Below are positions 15,244 through 24,410 of a stretch of 64,000 nt of DNA, one piece after another (the stretch's first letter is position 1; each line of letters opens with the position of its first letter). The translations under genes were made by a program, and so were the position numbers. The stretch is taken from NCBI RefSeq assembly GCF_000953635.1, contig NZ_LN614830.1, positions 3,054,501-3,118,500 on the forward strand. The letters run 5' to 3'. This DNA is from Legionella micdadei. GTDB taxonomy: Bacteria; Pseudomonadota; Gammaproteobacteria; Legionellales; Legionellaceae. The notes beneath the pieces were generated by a model. That model was not told the origin of the DNA. It was given only the letters and a program-made list of their open reading frames with translations, and made no database searches.

Positions 15244-18159
15244 ATGTTGAACCATTTTATTAGTGCTTTTACTCTCGCCGTTAAGAATTATTCAAATAAA
15301 CCAGCAATTTACTTTGGAAAGGAAGTACTTAGTTATAAAAAGGTAAATCACTTATCTGATAACATCGCCAATGAAATTTCCAAGCTTGGTTTACCTAAAG
15401 AAACGATTATTCCTTTAATCTTGGAAAGAACGCCTAACATGCTCATAACCATGGTCGGTATATTAAAATCAGGGTGCGCCTTTCTGCCAATAAGCACCTC
15501 ATCTCCTTGTTCTCGTGTTGAGTATATTTTAGAAGAAACAAAATCAAAGCTGCTGTTTTGCGATGCAACTACTCAATTTAAGATCCCAGAAAGAGTTAAG
15601 AAAATTTCACCCGAAGAGCTTTATTCTGACACTAATAACGGTTTTCATATGGTCTATGATGGCAATGACCTTGCTTATGTCATGTATACGTCTGGCTCAA
15701 CGGGAAAGCCAAAGGGCGTTTTAATTGAGCATCAATCAATGATGAACCTCTTTTTTTCATTAATTGAAACCTTGTCTTTATCAAATAATGATTTATTTCT
15801 TGCAATTACTGATTACACTTTCGATATTTCATTAATAGAATTATTAATGCCATTAACCCTTGGTGCTTCTATTGTTCTTACCGAACACGGCGTTGTTGCA
15901 GATGGAAAAAGGATAAAACAATACCTTAAGAACTTTGAGATCAGCTTTATGCAAGCGACACCATTGACTTGGGAAATATTATTGAAAAATGGTTGGACAA
16001 ATAATGGGTTAACACGACTCTTAGTAGGCGGTGAAAAATTTAAAACTAGCCTTGCTTTAAAACTTCATTATGAAAAAGGAAATGTTTGGAATGTTTACGG
16101 ACCAACCGAAACTAGCATGTGGTCAATGATTTATCATTTAAAACATCCAATAACCACAGAATCTGTGCCTTTAGGAAAACCTGTTGCAAACACTAGTCTT
16201 AAACTTGTGTACGAGGAGGATTCCGACCAGGCCGAAGCCGAACTTTATATTGGTGGACTGGGTGTCGCGAGAGGCTATTTGAATGATGAAGAACGGACTC
16301 ATAGCAAATTTATTTTTGACGAAAATGACCGCTTTTATAAAACAGGTGATCTCGTTATCAAAACAGATAACGACACTATTTGCTATGTGGGGAGAAAAGA
16401 CGATCAATTAAAATTTGGGGGTATTCGCATTGAAGCAGGCGAAATCGAATCAACCATTGAACAAGAAATTTTTGTGAAAAAAGCTGTTGTAAAAATTCAC
16501 GAGCATAACGATTATTACAAAACATTAGCCGCTTATGTCGAAATTGATGAAGAGTCTTTTTTTTCTCACGATTCTCATATTGTCAGTGAAGACTCCTCTT
16601 TTTACATGGAAAAAATCTATGATGAAGCCTATACTAATGCAAAAAAATTTGAAAATAAGATTGTAAATACTTGCGGTTGGCAAAACTCTTTTACAGGGAA
16701 AGTGTTTGAACCAGAGGAACTTGCTGAATCCTATATTAATATTAAACGATATATTCACAATGCAGACTTAAGCGATGTGCTTGAAGTTGGGTGTGGTACT
16801 GGCAGTTTACTTTTAGACTATCTACCAAAAGCACAGCAAGTCACATTAGTTGAGATCTCCCAGAAAGCAATCGATTATGTCAAATCCATAGTTCCCAAAG
16901 CCCAATTAGCCAAAATTGGCTTTAAACTCGAATCCATTATTAATATTCATGAAATAAATCGATACAGCTGTATTATTGTTAATTCAGTAATTCAATATTT
17001 GCCCAGTATAAAATCACTGGTTGATTCACTAAAACAACTCATCAAAGCCACAAAACCAGGTGGTTCTGTACTGATTGGTGATGTGCGCTCACTCGAGTTG
17101 TTAGATGTGTTTCTTACAATTAAACATTTTTGTCATCATCCCGAAAACACTGAAATATGCCCGTCCCATTTATTTTACAAATCAAGAGATGCTGAAATTG
17201 TTCTATCCCCCCTATTCTTTTATGCATTAAAAGAACAAGTTAAGCGCATAAGTTGGGTTGATATTAATGTTAAACAGGGTACTTATCTAAATGAGCTTAA
17301 TTATTTTCGCTATGATGTAATACTACACATTGAAAAAGAAGTGAAACAAGTTGAATACCAAATTAAAGGGTTCAATGAATTAAGTGATGAAAATGACTTA
17401 AGTAGTTTAATCAATCAGGAACCAAAACCGATAAAAATCCAAAACATCCCTTATGATTATCTTGATAATCTGTGCGAAAATTTATCCATTAATAGCCTAC
17501 TAAAAAATTTCACTTTCCCCTTGGAGGATAAAAAGAAGGAACTTATCTCTTCACTATTGCACCATAGAATTGAAGGTTATGAAACCTTTATTCAATATCA
17601 AAGTAATGCACCACAGGGGTATTTACAAGCGCTATTCATTCCCCTCTCTGATAACCCATCATTAATACGCCCTCTTGAAAAAGAGAAAATTGACTCTTTT
17701 CACCCCTATTGCCGAGAACCTTTTAGCCCATGGGTTCAACAGTTCTATTTTGATCACATCAAGATGAATGTCAAAAAACATGTTATGGCCTGGGTAAATC
17801 CATCTATCTATATATGGGTTGAAAAATGGCCTCAAACGGTGAACGGTAAACTGGACAAAAAAAAATTATCTCTACCGAAAGCCTATACTTATAATCAAGA
17901 TAAAGGTTCAGTGCTATCACAACTAAAGCAAATGTGGCTTAATATTACAGGTGACAATGCGTTGATTACAGAAGAATTTTGGACTCATGGAATATCCTCT
18001 TTATCCATGTATTATTTTTTGGCGACAATCAATGAGAAATTTCATCTTCACATGACTTATCATGAATTTCATCAGCATAATACCATGGAAAAAGTGGCAT
18101 CCTATATCGAAACTTTACTCGCATCATCACTGGGTAATGAAAAAGTTAAGGATTTTTGA
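15244..18159 (+). CDS. Single-module NRPS: methyltransferase-interrupted adenylation domain plus carrier protein
   Basis: 971 aa. The adenylation domain has motif a3 YTSGSTGKPKG (about 148-158), a5 NVYGPTETS, a7 YKTGDL and a8 GRKDDQLKFGGIRIEAGEIE. A methyltransferase is inserted between a8 and a9 (about 430-740; SAM motif VLEVGCGTG near 512), the usual place of N-methylating insertions. The domain resumes with AWVNPSIYIW (a9) and NGKLDKKKL (a10, about 866). A carrier domain follows with the phosphopantetheine serine in GISSLSM (about S919). There is no condensation, reductase or thioesterase domain. The amine-anchoring aspartate of the binding pocket (FDIS) is kept, so an alpha-amino acid is likely. 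Predicted role: activate, N-methylate and tether an amino acid. It is coupled to the kinase gene by TGATG. Confidence 0.9.
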   Translation: MLNHFISAFTLAVKNYSNKPAIYFGKEVLSYKKVNHLSDNIANEISKLGLPKETIIPLILERTPNMLITMVGILKSGCAFLPISTSSPCSRVEYILEETKSKLLFCDATTQFKIPERVKKISPEELYSDTNNGFHMVYDGNDLAYVMYTSGSTGKPKGVLIEHQSMMNLFFSLIETLSLSNNDLFLAITDYTFDISLIELLMPLTLGASIVLTEHGVVADGKRIKQYLKNFEISFMQATPLTWEILLKNGWTNNGLTRLLVGGEKFKTSLALKLHYEKGNVWNVYGPTETSMWSMIYHLKHPITTESVPLGKPVANTSLKLVYEEDSDQAEAELYIGGLGVARGYLNDEERTHSKFIFDENDRFYKTGDLVIKTDNDTICYVGRKDDQLKFGGIRIEAGEIESTIEQEIFVKKAVVKIHEHNDYYKTLAAYVEIDEESFFSHDSHIVSEDSSFYMEKIYDEAYTNAKKFENKIVNTCGWQNSFTGKVFEPEELAESYINIKRYIHNADLSDVLEVGCGTGSLLLDYLPKAQQVTLVEISQKAIDYVKSIVPKAQLAKIGFKLESIINIHEINRYSCIIVNSVIQYLPSIKSLVDSLKQLIKATKPGGSVLIGDVRSLELLDVFLTIKHFCHHPENTEICPSHLFYKSRDAEIVLSPLFFYALKEQVKRISWVDINVKQGTYLNELNYFRYDVILHIEKEVKQVEYQIKGFNELSDENDLSSLINQEPKPIKIQNIPYDYLDNLCENLSINSLLKNFTFPLEDKKKELISSLLHHRIEGYETFIQYQSNAPQGYLQALFIPLSDNPSLIRPLEKEKIDSFHPYCREPFSPWVQQFYFDHIKMNVKKHVMAWVNPSIYIWVEKWPQTVNGKLDKKKLSLPKAYTYNQDKGSVLSQLKQMWLNITGDNALITEEFWTHGISSLSMYYFLATINEKFHLHMTYHEFHQHNTMEKVASYIETLLASSLGNEKVKDF

Positions 18160-20552
18160 TGGACAATCATGCACCAATTAATCAATCAGTGATAAAAAGC
18201 CTTGATAGCCTATTTTTTCTTTCTTCCCCTAAAGAGTCTGAAAAAATTGTTTTCTTTATCGATAAAAACCATATTATTCAAAAAGTTATTCTTAAAACCA
18301 ACCAAGAAGCTCTTTTAAAACTCTCTTCTTACGATAAAAAATCTTTTACAGAAGCACTAGAGTTCTTACATCTTGATACAAATAGGGTATTGAATCTAAT
18401 TCAACGGGCAACTGCATCTTTTTTTGAGCATTCAGAATTTAGCGACAAGGAGCTACACCGAGAATACATGCTATCGGCTTCCTATACAGGGACAATCTAT
18501 GTGGTTATATTGACGCTCATAAATAGAACAAATGAAGCATTAAAAACCTACATCAATACCATCATAAACACCCTACCTGGCGCCATTTATTGGAAGGATA
18601 CCGAAGGCCACTACATGGGATGTAACCAATTTGTGGCTCAAATGGCAGGTTTTGAGCGGCCTGAGCATATCATAGGGAAAACAGATTTTGATTTGTGCTG
18701 GAAAGAATTCGCTCAAGAGTGGCGCGACCTCGATTTAGAAGTGATGCGAGAGAATAAAACCTATAAGAGGGAAGAAACAGCAAAACTAGCAAACGGCTCG
18801 ATCATTACCGAACTCACCATCAAAAGCCCTTTATATAATGAAAAAAATGAGATTGTTGGCATAATCGGTACCTCAATGGATATCACTGAGCAGAAAATAT
18901 TAGAACATGATTTAGTGAACGCTCAAAAAAAAGCTGAAGCTGCAAGTCTTGCTAAAACTGAGTTTCTTGAAAACATGCGTCATGATATTCGCACCCCTCT
19001 TTCTGGAATTGTTGGCTTTGCTGAAATTCTTAAAAGCGAGTCAAAAGAGCAACACACGCAAGAATATGCTGACAATTTAATTGCATCCAGTCATGCTTTA
19101 TTGGATTTAATGGACGATGTGTTAGAAGCAATTCGTGTAAGCTCTGGTGAAATCCCGATGCTTAGGCAAAAATTTGATTTAAAAGCTTTATTAAAGAATG
19201 TCATCGATCTTAATTTAGCAAAATCAAAAGCAAAAAAATTACAGCTTCATTTTCTTGTCGATGAAAATCTTCCACAATATGTCATTGGCGATAAAATCAG
19301 GATTCATCGAGTTATCCTAGAGTTAGTTGGAAACGCACTTAATTTTACAAATGCAGGTCATGTTACCCTAACGGCTGATTTAGCTAAAAAACATGACAGA
19401 CAGTTAATCATCCGAATAAAGGTGAGTGATTCTGGAATTGGCATACCCCCAGAAAAACAACAGGATATTTACCTGCAATTTAAGCGACTTACTCCTTCCT
19501 ATAAAGGCATTTATAAAGGAGCAGGCTTAGGTTTATACATAGTCCGGCAATTTATTGATGAATTAGAGGCTGAAATTTCAGTGAATAGTCAAGTTGGTGT
19601 AGGTACTTCTTTCACTTGCATTATTCCTTTGCAAGAGCCCTTATTAGCCGATGCAACCGATATTGATAACCATTTTCCTTCATATAAAGAACACAGTCTA
19701 CCCTCTAACTCTAACTCCACTGAAGATAACAAAAATAAAGAAGGAACCAGTAAGAAAACGCAAGTTTTAGTCGTTGAAGACAATGTTATTGCTCAAAAAG
19801 TAGTGAAAACCATCCTCTCTTCAATGAACTGTGCAGTTGATTTGGCATCCAATGGAAAAGAAGCTTTAAATAAAGTTAATCTCAACCACTATGATTTAAT
19901 CTTTATGGATATAGGGCTTGGTCAAGGAGCTGATGGTTATGAAGTAACCAGAGAAATTAGAAAAAGAGAGAAGGATTCAGATCATGTTCCAATTGTGGCT
20001 CTAACAGCACATGCAGCAGAGGAAAATAAGCAACGTTGTGTTGAGGCAGGTATGGATGCAGTTTTGTCAAAACCCATTACACAAAACCATGCATCCAATA
20101 TTCTTAATGGATTTATTAGAAAAGAAAAAGCTGCAGTAGAGCCTCAAAATTTAGCCAAACTTGATTTACCCGATACCGAAGAAGAATTATTTGAGCTAGA
20201 GCAATATCCACTGCTTGAAATTGAACAAGCATTAAAAAATTTAGGATCTAAATCAATTCTTATTGATTTATTAGAAAACCTAGTCGACAAAGCAGTCCCC
20301 GAAGACTTTCTTAAAATGCAAACTGCCTTTGCTGCTCAGAATTATGAGCAAGTCGAAAAACTCGCGCACAAAATAAAAGGTGGCGCAGTGTATGTGGGTA
20401 CAATTCGCATGAAATATGCCTGCCAATATTTAGAGCGCTACTGGAAATCAGGTCAACGAGAACTATTCGATAAACTCTATAAACAAGCCGTTTCAGTCAT
20501 TGAGGAAACAGTAATCTATGTCAAAAACTGGCTTAAAACCGCAAGTAAATGA
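18159..20552 (+). CDS. PAS-containing hybrid histidine kinase (HisKA-HATPase-REC-HPt)
   Basis: 797 aa phosphorelay sensor without obvious membrane segments. The N-terminal region (1-125) is unrecognised. A PAS domain follows (about 130-245, NTLPGAIYWKDTEGHYMGCN), then HisKA with the phosphorylated histidine H275 in NMRHDIRTP, an HATPase with N and G boxes (LVGNALNFT, DSGIGIPP, GAGLGLYIV), an intact REC (VVEDN, D584 in FMDIGLG, SKPI), and an HPt with H737 in LAHKIKGG. The order is ArcB-like. Its ATG shares a base with the NRPS stop, so synthesis and sensing proteins are made together. No DNA-binding regulator is encoded nearby; the HPt must pass phosphate elsewhere or interact with the pseudo-receiver. 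A TTG one codon upstream is the alternative start. Confidence 0.93.
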   Translation: MDNHAPINQSVIKSLDSLFFLSSPKESEKIVFFIDKNHIIQKVILKTNQEALLKLSSYDKKSFTEALEFLHLDTNRVLNLIQRATASFFEHSEFSDKELHREYMLSASYTGTIYVVILTLINRTNEALKTYINTIINTLPGAIYWKDTEGHYMGCNQFVAQMAGFERPEHIIGKTDFDLCWKEFAQEWRDLDLEVMRENKTYKREETAKLANGSIITELTIKSPLYNEKNEIVGIIGTSMDITEQKILEHDLVNAQKKAEAASLAKTEFLENMRHDIRTPLSGIVGFAEILKSESKEQHTQEYADNLIASSHALLDLMDDVLEAIRVSSGEIPMLRQKFDLKALLKNVIDLNLAKSKAKKLQLHFLVDENLPQYVIGDKIRIHRVILELVGNALNFTNAGHVTLTADLAKKHDRQLIIRIKVSDSGIGIPPEKQQDIYLQFKRLTPSYKGIYKGAGLGLYIVRQFIDELEAEISVNSQVGVGTSFTCIIPLQEPLLADATDIDNHFPSYKEHSLPSNSNSTEDNKNKEGTSKKTQVLVVEDNVIAQKVVKTILSSMNCAVDLASNGKEALNKVNLNHYDLIFMDIGLGQGADGYEVTREIRKREKDSDHVPIVALTAHAAEENKQRCVEAGMDAVLSKPITQNHASNILNGFIRKEKAAVEPQNLAKLDLPDTEEELFELEQYPLLEIEQALKNLGSKSILIDLLENLVDKAVPEDFLKMQTAFAAQNYEQVEKLAHKIKGGAVYVGTIRMKYACQYLERYWKSGQRELFDKLYKQAVSVIEETVIYVKNWLKTASK

Positions 20553-20763
20553 ATCGTTGTTTATTGATAGCTAATTACAGTTCAATTTCACACCCAAAAT
20601 TGATTAACATCAGGAAAATCTCGATTTTTTAGACTATGATTCACAACTTTATCTCCCACAAAATTGTGGATAATATTCTCAAAAGACTTAAGTCTCATTT
20701 TTAACTGTAAGAGAACTATGGATGATTTAATTTGCCTTTTTTGTAATAAATAAAAATTTAGAG
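20553..20763. other. Convergent intergenic region between the kinase and traD
   Basis: 211 bp, AT-rich, no gene seen. It contains the small palindrome CCACAA-AA-TTGTGG at 20656-20669, which could be part of a terminator or a binding site. No clear hairpin with a T-run is seen. Confidence 0.4.
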
Positions 20764-21030
20764 TCACTTTTCTATAAAATATTTGTTTCCAATAGAATTA
20801 AATAATACTTTATAGTGTGAATCATTTTGTATTGCCTCAGCTCCGTATACTAATGCACCTAAAATGATTGCCTTGTTATATTCACCCATTCCCGATTTAA
20901 CCACTAACCCACCTAACTCAATTTTACGCCTAGTATCAGCCCGTCTTTTTTTGAGTCTTTCCAGAGCGAGGTTTTTTTCACAACGCGCAATAGTTTGCTT
21001 TTGAGTTTTAATTTCATCAACTATGTCCAT
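20764..21030 (-). CDS. traD: TraD-like relaxosome accessory protein
   Basis: 88 aa from the ATG at 21030 (MDIVDEIKTQKQTIARCEKN). The segment KKRRADTRRKIELGGLVVKSGM is characteristic of the small TraD family that accompanies TraA relaxases of Agrobacterium/IncQ-like mobilisation systems and helps form the relaxosome at oriT. A longer frame up to 21291 exists but lies over traC in another frame and lacks family sequence. It overlaps traC by 14 bp, on the strand opposite traA, with the putative oriT between them. Confidence 0.82.
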   Translation of the reverse strand: MDIVDEIKTQKQTIARCEKNLALERLKKRRADTRRKIELGGLVVKSGMGEYNKAIILGALVYGAEAIQNDSHYKVLFNSIGNKYFIEK

Positions 21031-21223
21031 AAAGATGCTCCGCAGAAATTTTGGAAAAGAATAAGTCCAATTGCTGCATATCAAATTGATGAAGATTATA
21101 TTTATAAGCAAGATCACCGATTGCAATCTTATGTTTTTGCTGAAGGGCTTCAAGTTTTTCTTGAGCTTTTTGAATTTTATCCATGAGTTCAGCTTCCATT
21201 TGCGATACTGTCTTCTTTGACAT
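21017..21223 (-). CDS. traC: TraC-like relaxosome accessory protein
   Basis: 68 aa, coiled-coil rich (MSKKTVSQMEAELMDKIQKA and onward). Size, heptad pattern and position between traD and oriT match small TraC-like proteins of TraA-type mobilisation regions. The ATG at 21223 is preceded by GGAG with seven bases spacing; a longer frame from 21319 has no good ribosome-binding site and would run into oriT. Translationally linked to traD by overlap. Confidence 0.72.
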   Translation of the reverse strand: MSKKTVSQMEAELMDKIQKAQEKLEALQQKHKIAIGDLAYKYNLHQFDMQQLDLFFSKISAEHLYGHS

Positions 21224-21335
21224 TTTTTTCTCCGCAAATTGAATAGTCTCAAAAACAGCATAACTCCTTCGATCTCCGAATTCAATATCAAAAAAATATA
21301 TGAGCAAAGCGAATTCCATCTATCCCGAAGCGAAA

Positions 21336-21370
21336 GCTAAGGGCGCAATATACAAACTTCGTTTGTGTTG
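21336..21370. other. oriT: Putative origin of transfer (oriT) with nick-site motif
   Basis: GCTAAGGGCGCAATATACAA begins here and is close to the GGGCGCAATTATAC-type nick region of Agrobacterium/IncQ-like oriT sequences, the substrate of TraA/MobA relaxases. It is followed at once by a perfect hairpin (ACAAAC, TTC, GTTTGT, 21352-21366). It sits in the divergent space between traC and traA, the standard location. Confidence 0.75.
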
Positions 21371-21382
21371 CTAAGATGAGCT

Positions 21383-24300
21383 ATGGCTATCGCTTTCGCT
21401 CGTGTTTCCATACACTCGCGCTCTAAAGGACATAGCGCCGTAGCCGCAAGTGCTTATCGCACTGCATCCAAGCTATTTGATGAGAGAATAGGAACTAACT
21501 ATGATTTTTCTAATCGTAGCGAGGTCGTGTTTTCTGAAATTTTGTTGCCACCTGGCACGTCGCAAAAATTTTTAAACCGTGAATTTTTGTGGAATGAGGT
21601 CGAGCGAGTTGAGAACCGCATTAACTCACAACTGTGCAAGGATGTGGTTTTAGCATTACCTAAAGAACTCAATCGCGTTCAGCACATCGAACTGGCTCGT
21701 CGTTTTGCACAATTGCATTTTGTTGAAAATGGTTTAGCTTGTGATGTGGCTATTCATGACGGTAATGATGGCAATCCACATGCCCATATTCTGGTAACGC
21801 TTCGCCGTATTGAAGGCAATCAATTCTCAAAATATAAAGCACGGGATTTAAATCCTCAGTTTGCTAAAGGGCTAATTGTCGAAGGAGATTATTGGCATGA
21901 ACAATGGCGTGAATTTCAAAATGCTTACTTTCAGGAAAAAGACATTGATTTGGCAGTTGACCTAAATCACCTTATTAGCGAACGACATGCAGGCCGTATG
22001 CGTGAGGGAAGTAACCACTATCTTCACGAAGAAAACGAATTAATTCGAGAAGGGCGTAAAGAACTAGCCCTTCATGATTTAGATAACTTAATTAATCAAA
22101 TCTCATTAACAAACAGTGTCTTCACGCGTCGCGACATTGAGCGGCTTTTGTTTAAAACTTTACAGTCAGAAATAAATAGCTCAGTTTATTTGGCCATAGT
22201 GGAGCGGTTACTCGCTCACAAAGACGTCATTCATTTAGGGGTTAATCATCAAGGTATTGATTCTTACACCACGCGGTATCAATACCTTGCAGAAGCTAAG
22301 CTATTAACTAATGTAGAACAATTACAAGCGCGTCGCTCATTTGTATTTAACAATGACATAGAACCATTCATTCAAAGTTATCGTTTAAACGAAGAGCAGA
22401 AGGAGGCATTTTCTTTTATCACCCAAGGTGAAAATATTAGTGTTTTGATTGGTCGTCCAGGTGTGGGGAAAAGCTATTTATTAAAGCCTCTAAAAGAGTA
22501 CTATGAAACAAACCATTGTCGGGTTATTGGAGCCGCTTTATCAGGGAAGGTGGCCAAAGCGCTGCAAGCGGATACAGGTATAGAGTCCTCCACCATTGCT
22601 TCACTGACATATCGCCTAGATAAGCAAATGCTTAAATTTACCAGGCATGATGTTTTAGTCATAGATGAAGCCGGCATGGTTGATTTTGCCAATATGGCTT
22701 ATTTACTAGATGAAGCCAATAAGGCCAAATGTAAGGTGATATTAGTCGGTGACCCTGACCAATTAAAGCCCATACAGAAAGGTGAAATTTTTCGTGGTAT
22801 CGCCGAGCACACTGGTTATATCGAGCTAGATAATATTCGAAGGCAAAAGAATCCCGGAGATAAACAAGCAAGTCTTGATTTAGCCAAAGGCAAAGTTGAT
22901 GCTGCTCTTGCCCATTATATCAAACAAGGCGCAGTGCATTTAGAAAAGGATGAAATAAATGCTAAACAGCATATCGTTTCGGACTGGATTCATAGCGTCA
23001 AAGAGTGTGGGCTTAGAAATCATGTAATGCTTGCTTTTACGCGTAAAGCAGTCTCTGCATTAAATGACAAAGCAAGAATTGCTTTGCAAGAAGCTGGTCA
23101 GCTTGGTACTAGTGAATATAGTTATTACAAAGACAATAGCGAACGTGAAATCAAATTAGTAGTTGGCGAGCGCATACTTTTGCGCCAGAATGATAAAAAT
23201 TTAGGTGTAAGGAATGGTGATTTAGCCACCATTTGTACGATTAATGACAAAGAATTTACCGCCATTTTAGATAGTGGTGAACAGGTAACTATTCCTAAAA
23301 GCTACAAATACATTGATTACGGTTATGCGCTAACAGTGCATAAATCCCAAGGAATGACAGTTGATAAAGCTAGTGTGCTTATTGATAGTAAGTACTGGGA
23401 TAGAAACTTAAGTTTTGTCGCAATGACTCGTCATCGAGAAAAACTCGCACTTTATGCTGATAAAAATAATCATCCTGATTTAAAGGCCCTTTCTGAAACG
23501 CTTTCTCGCACAAAAACAAAAGATAATGTCATTGATTGGCCATTGGACTATGCGATCCGCGTAGGCTTTGACCCTGATAAATTAATTGGGCGAGTGATTA
23601 ATCGTATTACTGATATCGGCCAAAAAGTAAAACAAAGCTGGAATTATCTTATTAACTATGAAACTTATTTGAAAGCCCAAGAAAAAATGCAAAACCAAGC
23701 TGAACGAGAGAAAGCGCGGGCTATGGCAAACGAGCTAGCTACATATTTAGATAATAAAGCAGTGCTTAAAGAGGAAATATCGATTTTCGAAAAAGAAGGT
23801 TTTAAAGGCACTGATAAAACCAAATCGCCTATTTTTGACTCACTTTATAATCGAATAACTGAGATGAACAAAAAAGCTTATGAATTATTTATGAAGGTAA
23901 AAGAGCAGCCTCATCTATCGCCATCGATAAAAGATAAACTTCAGCAAGGAAGCGACCGTTATGAACGGTATATGGCCATTAAAACGATTGTTGAATTACC
24001 CTCTCACATAAAACCTAATAAAGAATCGGTAGCGAAAGCACTTTCAATTGATGTAAAAAAAGATTACATCCATATAGCGAGACTATGTAGCCAAAATAAT
24101 AAAAACCCAACAGAGGTAGTGCAACAAATTGAAAATCTACAAAAAAAACACCAACAACAGATTTTTAACCAGCTTAAAGTAACTTACCCTGTCTTAGCTG
24201 ATTTTGAGCACTTACACTCAGTAAGAAAAAAAGTCACAGGTTTTAAAGCCGAGCAATTAGCCACAATTTTGGAAATTAAAAGCAAGGAGATAACTAGTAA

Positions 24301-24397
24301 TAAAGAACTTTTTATCCAACTTCAGGAGAAATTGCCGCATTTTATCAATAAGTTAAAAATTGCATCTCAACAAATACATACACGTAGTAAGGAATAA
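21383..24397 (+). CDS. traA: TraA-type conjugative relaxase with C-terminal helicase
   Basis: 1004 aa protein that nicks oriT, stays attached to the transferred strand and unwinds DNA. The N-terminal MobA/MobL relaxase domain (1-220) carries the metal-binding histidines in GNPHAHILVTLRR (about 132-145) and the SAYRTASKL segment. The central helicase has Walker A IGRPGVGKSY (about 355-364), Walker B VIDEAGMVD and GDPDQLKPI, and the late motif ALTVHKSQGMTVDK. The last 200 residues are charged and helical. It is transcribed away from traC and traD. The architecture matches Ti-plasmid TraA. The gene looks intact, supporting self-transfer together with the VirB/VirD4 genes. Confidence 0.95.
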   Translation: MAIAFARVSIHSRSKGHSAVAASAYRTASKLFDERIGTNYDFSNRSEVVFSEILLPPGTSQKFLNREFLWNEVERVENRINSQLCKDVVLALPKELNRVQHIELARRFAQLHFVENGLACDVAIHDGNDGNPHAHILVTLRRIEGNQFSKYKARDLNPQFAKGLIVEGDYWHEQWREFQNAYFQEKDIDLAVDLNHLISERHAGRMREGSNHYLHEENELIREGRKELALHDLDNLINQISLTNSVFTRRDIERLLFKTLQSEINSSVYLAIVERLLAHKDVIHLGVNHQGIDSYTTRYQYLAEAKLLTNVEQLQARRSFVFNNDIEPFIQSYRLNEEQKEAFSFITQGENISVLIGRPGVGKSYLLKPLKEYYETNHCRVIGAALSGKVAKALQADTGIESSTIASLTYRLDKQMLKFTRHDVLVIDEAGMVDFANMAYLLDEANKAKCKVILVGDPDQLKPIQKGEIFRGIAEHTGYIELDNIRRQKNPGDKQASLDLAKGKVDAALAHYIKQGAVHLEKDEINAKQHIVSDWIHSVKECGLRNHVMLAFTRKAVSALNDKARIALQEAGQLGTSEYSYYKDNSEREIKLVVGERILLRQNDKNLGVRNGDLATICTINDKEFTAILDSGEQVTIPKSYKYIDYGYALTVHKSQGMTVDKASVLIDSKYWDRNLSFVAMTRHREKLALYADKNNHPDLKALSETLSRTKTKDNVIDWPLDYAIRVGFDPDKLIGRVINRITDIGQKVKQSWNYLINYETYLKAQEKMQNQAEREKARAMANELATYLDNKAVLKEEISIFEKEGFKGTDKTKSPIFDSLYNRITEMNKKAYELFMKVKEQPHLSPSIKDKLQQGSDRYERYMAIKTIVELPSHIKPNKESVAKALSIDVKKDYIHIARLCSQNNKNPTEVVQQIENLQKKHQQQIFNQLKVTYPVLADFEHLHSVRKKVTGFKAEQLATILEIKSKEITSNKELFIQLQEKLPHFINKLKIASQQIHTRSKE

Positions 24398-24410
24398 ATT
24401 AAATGAGTAT

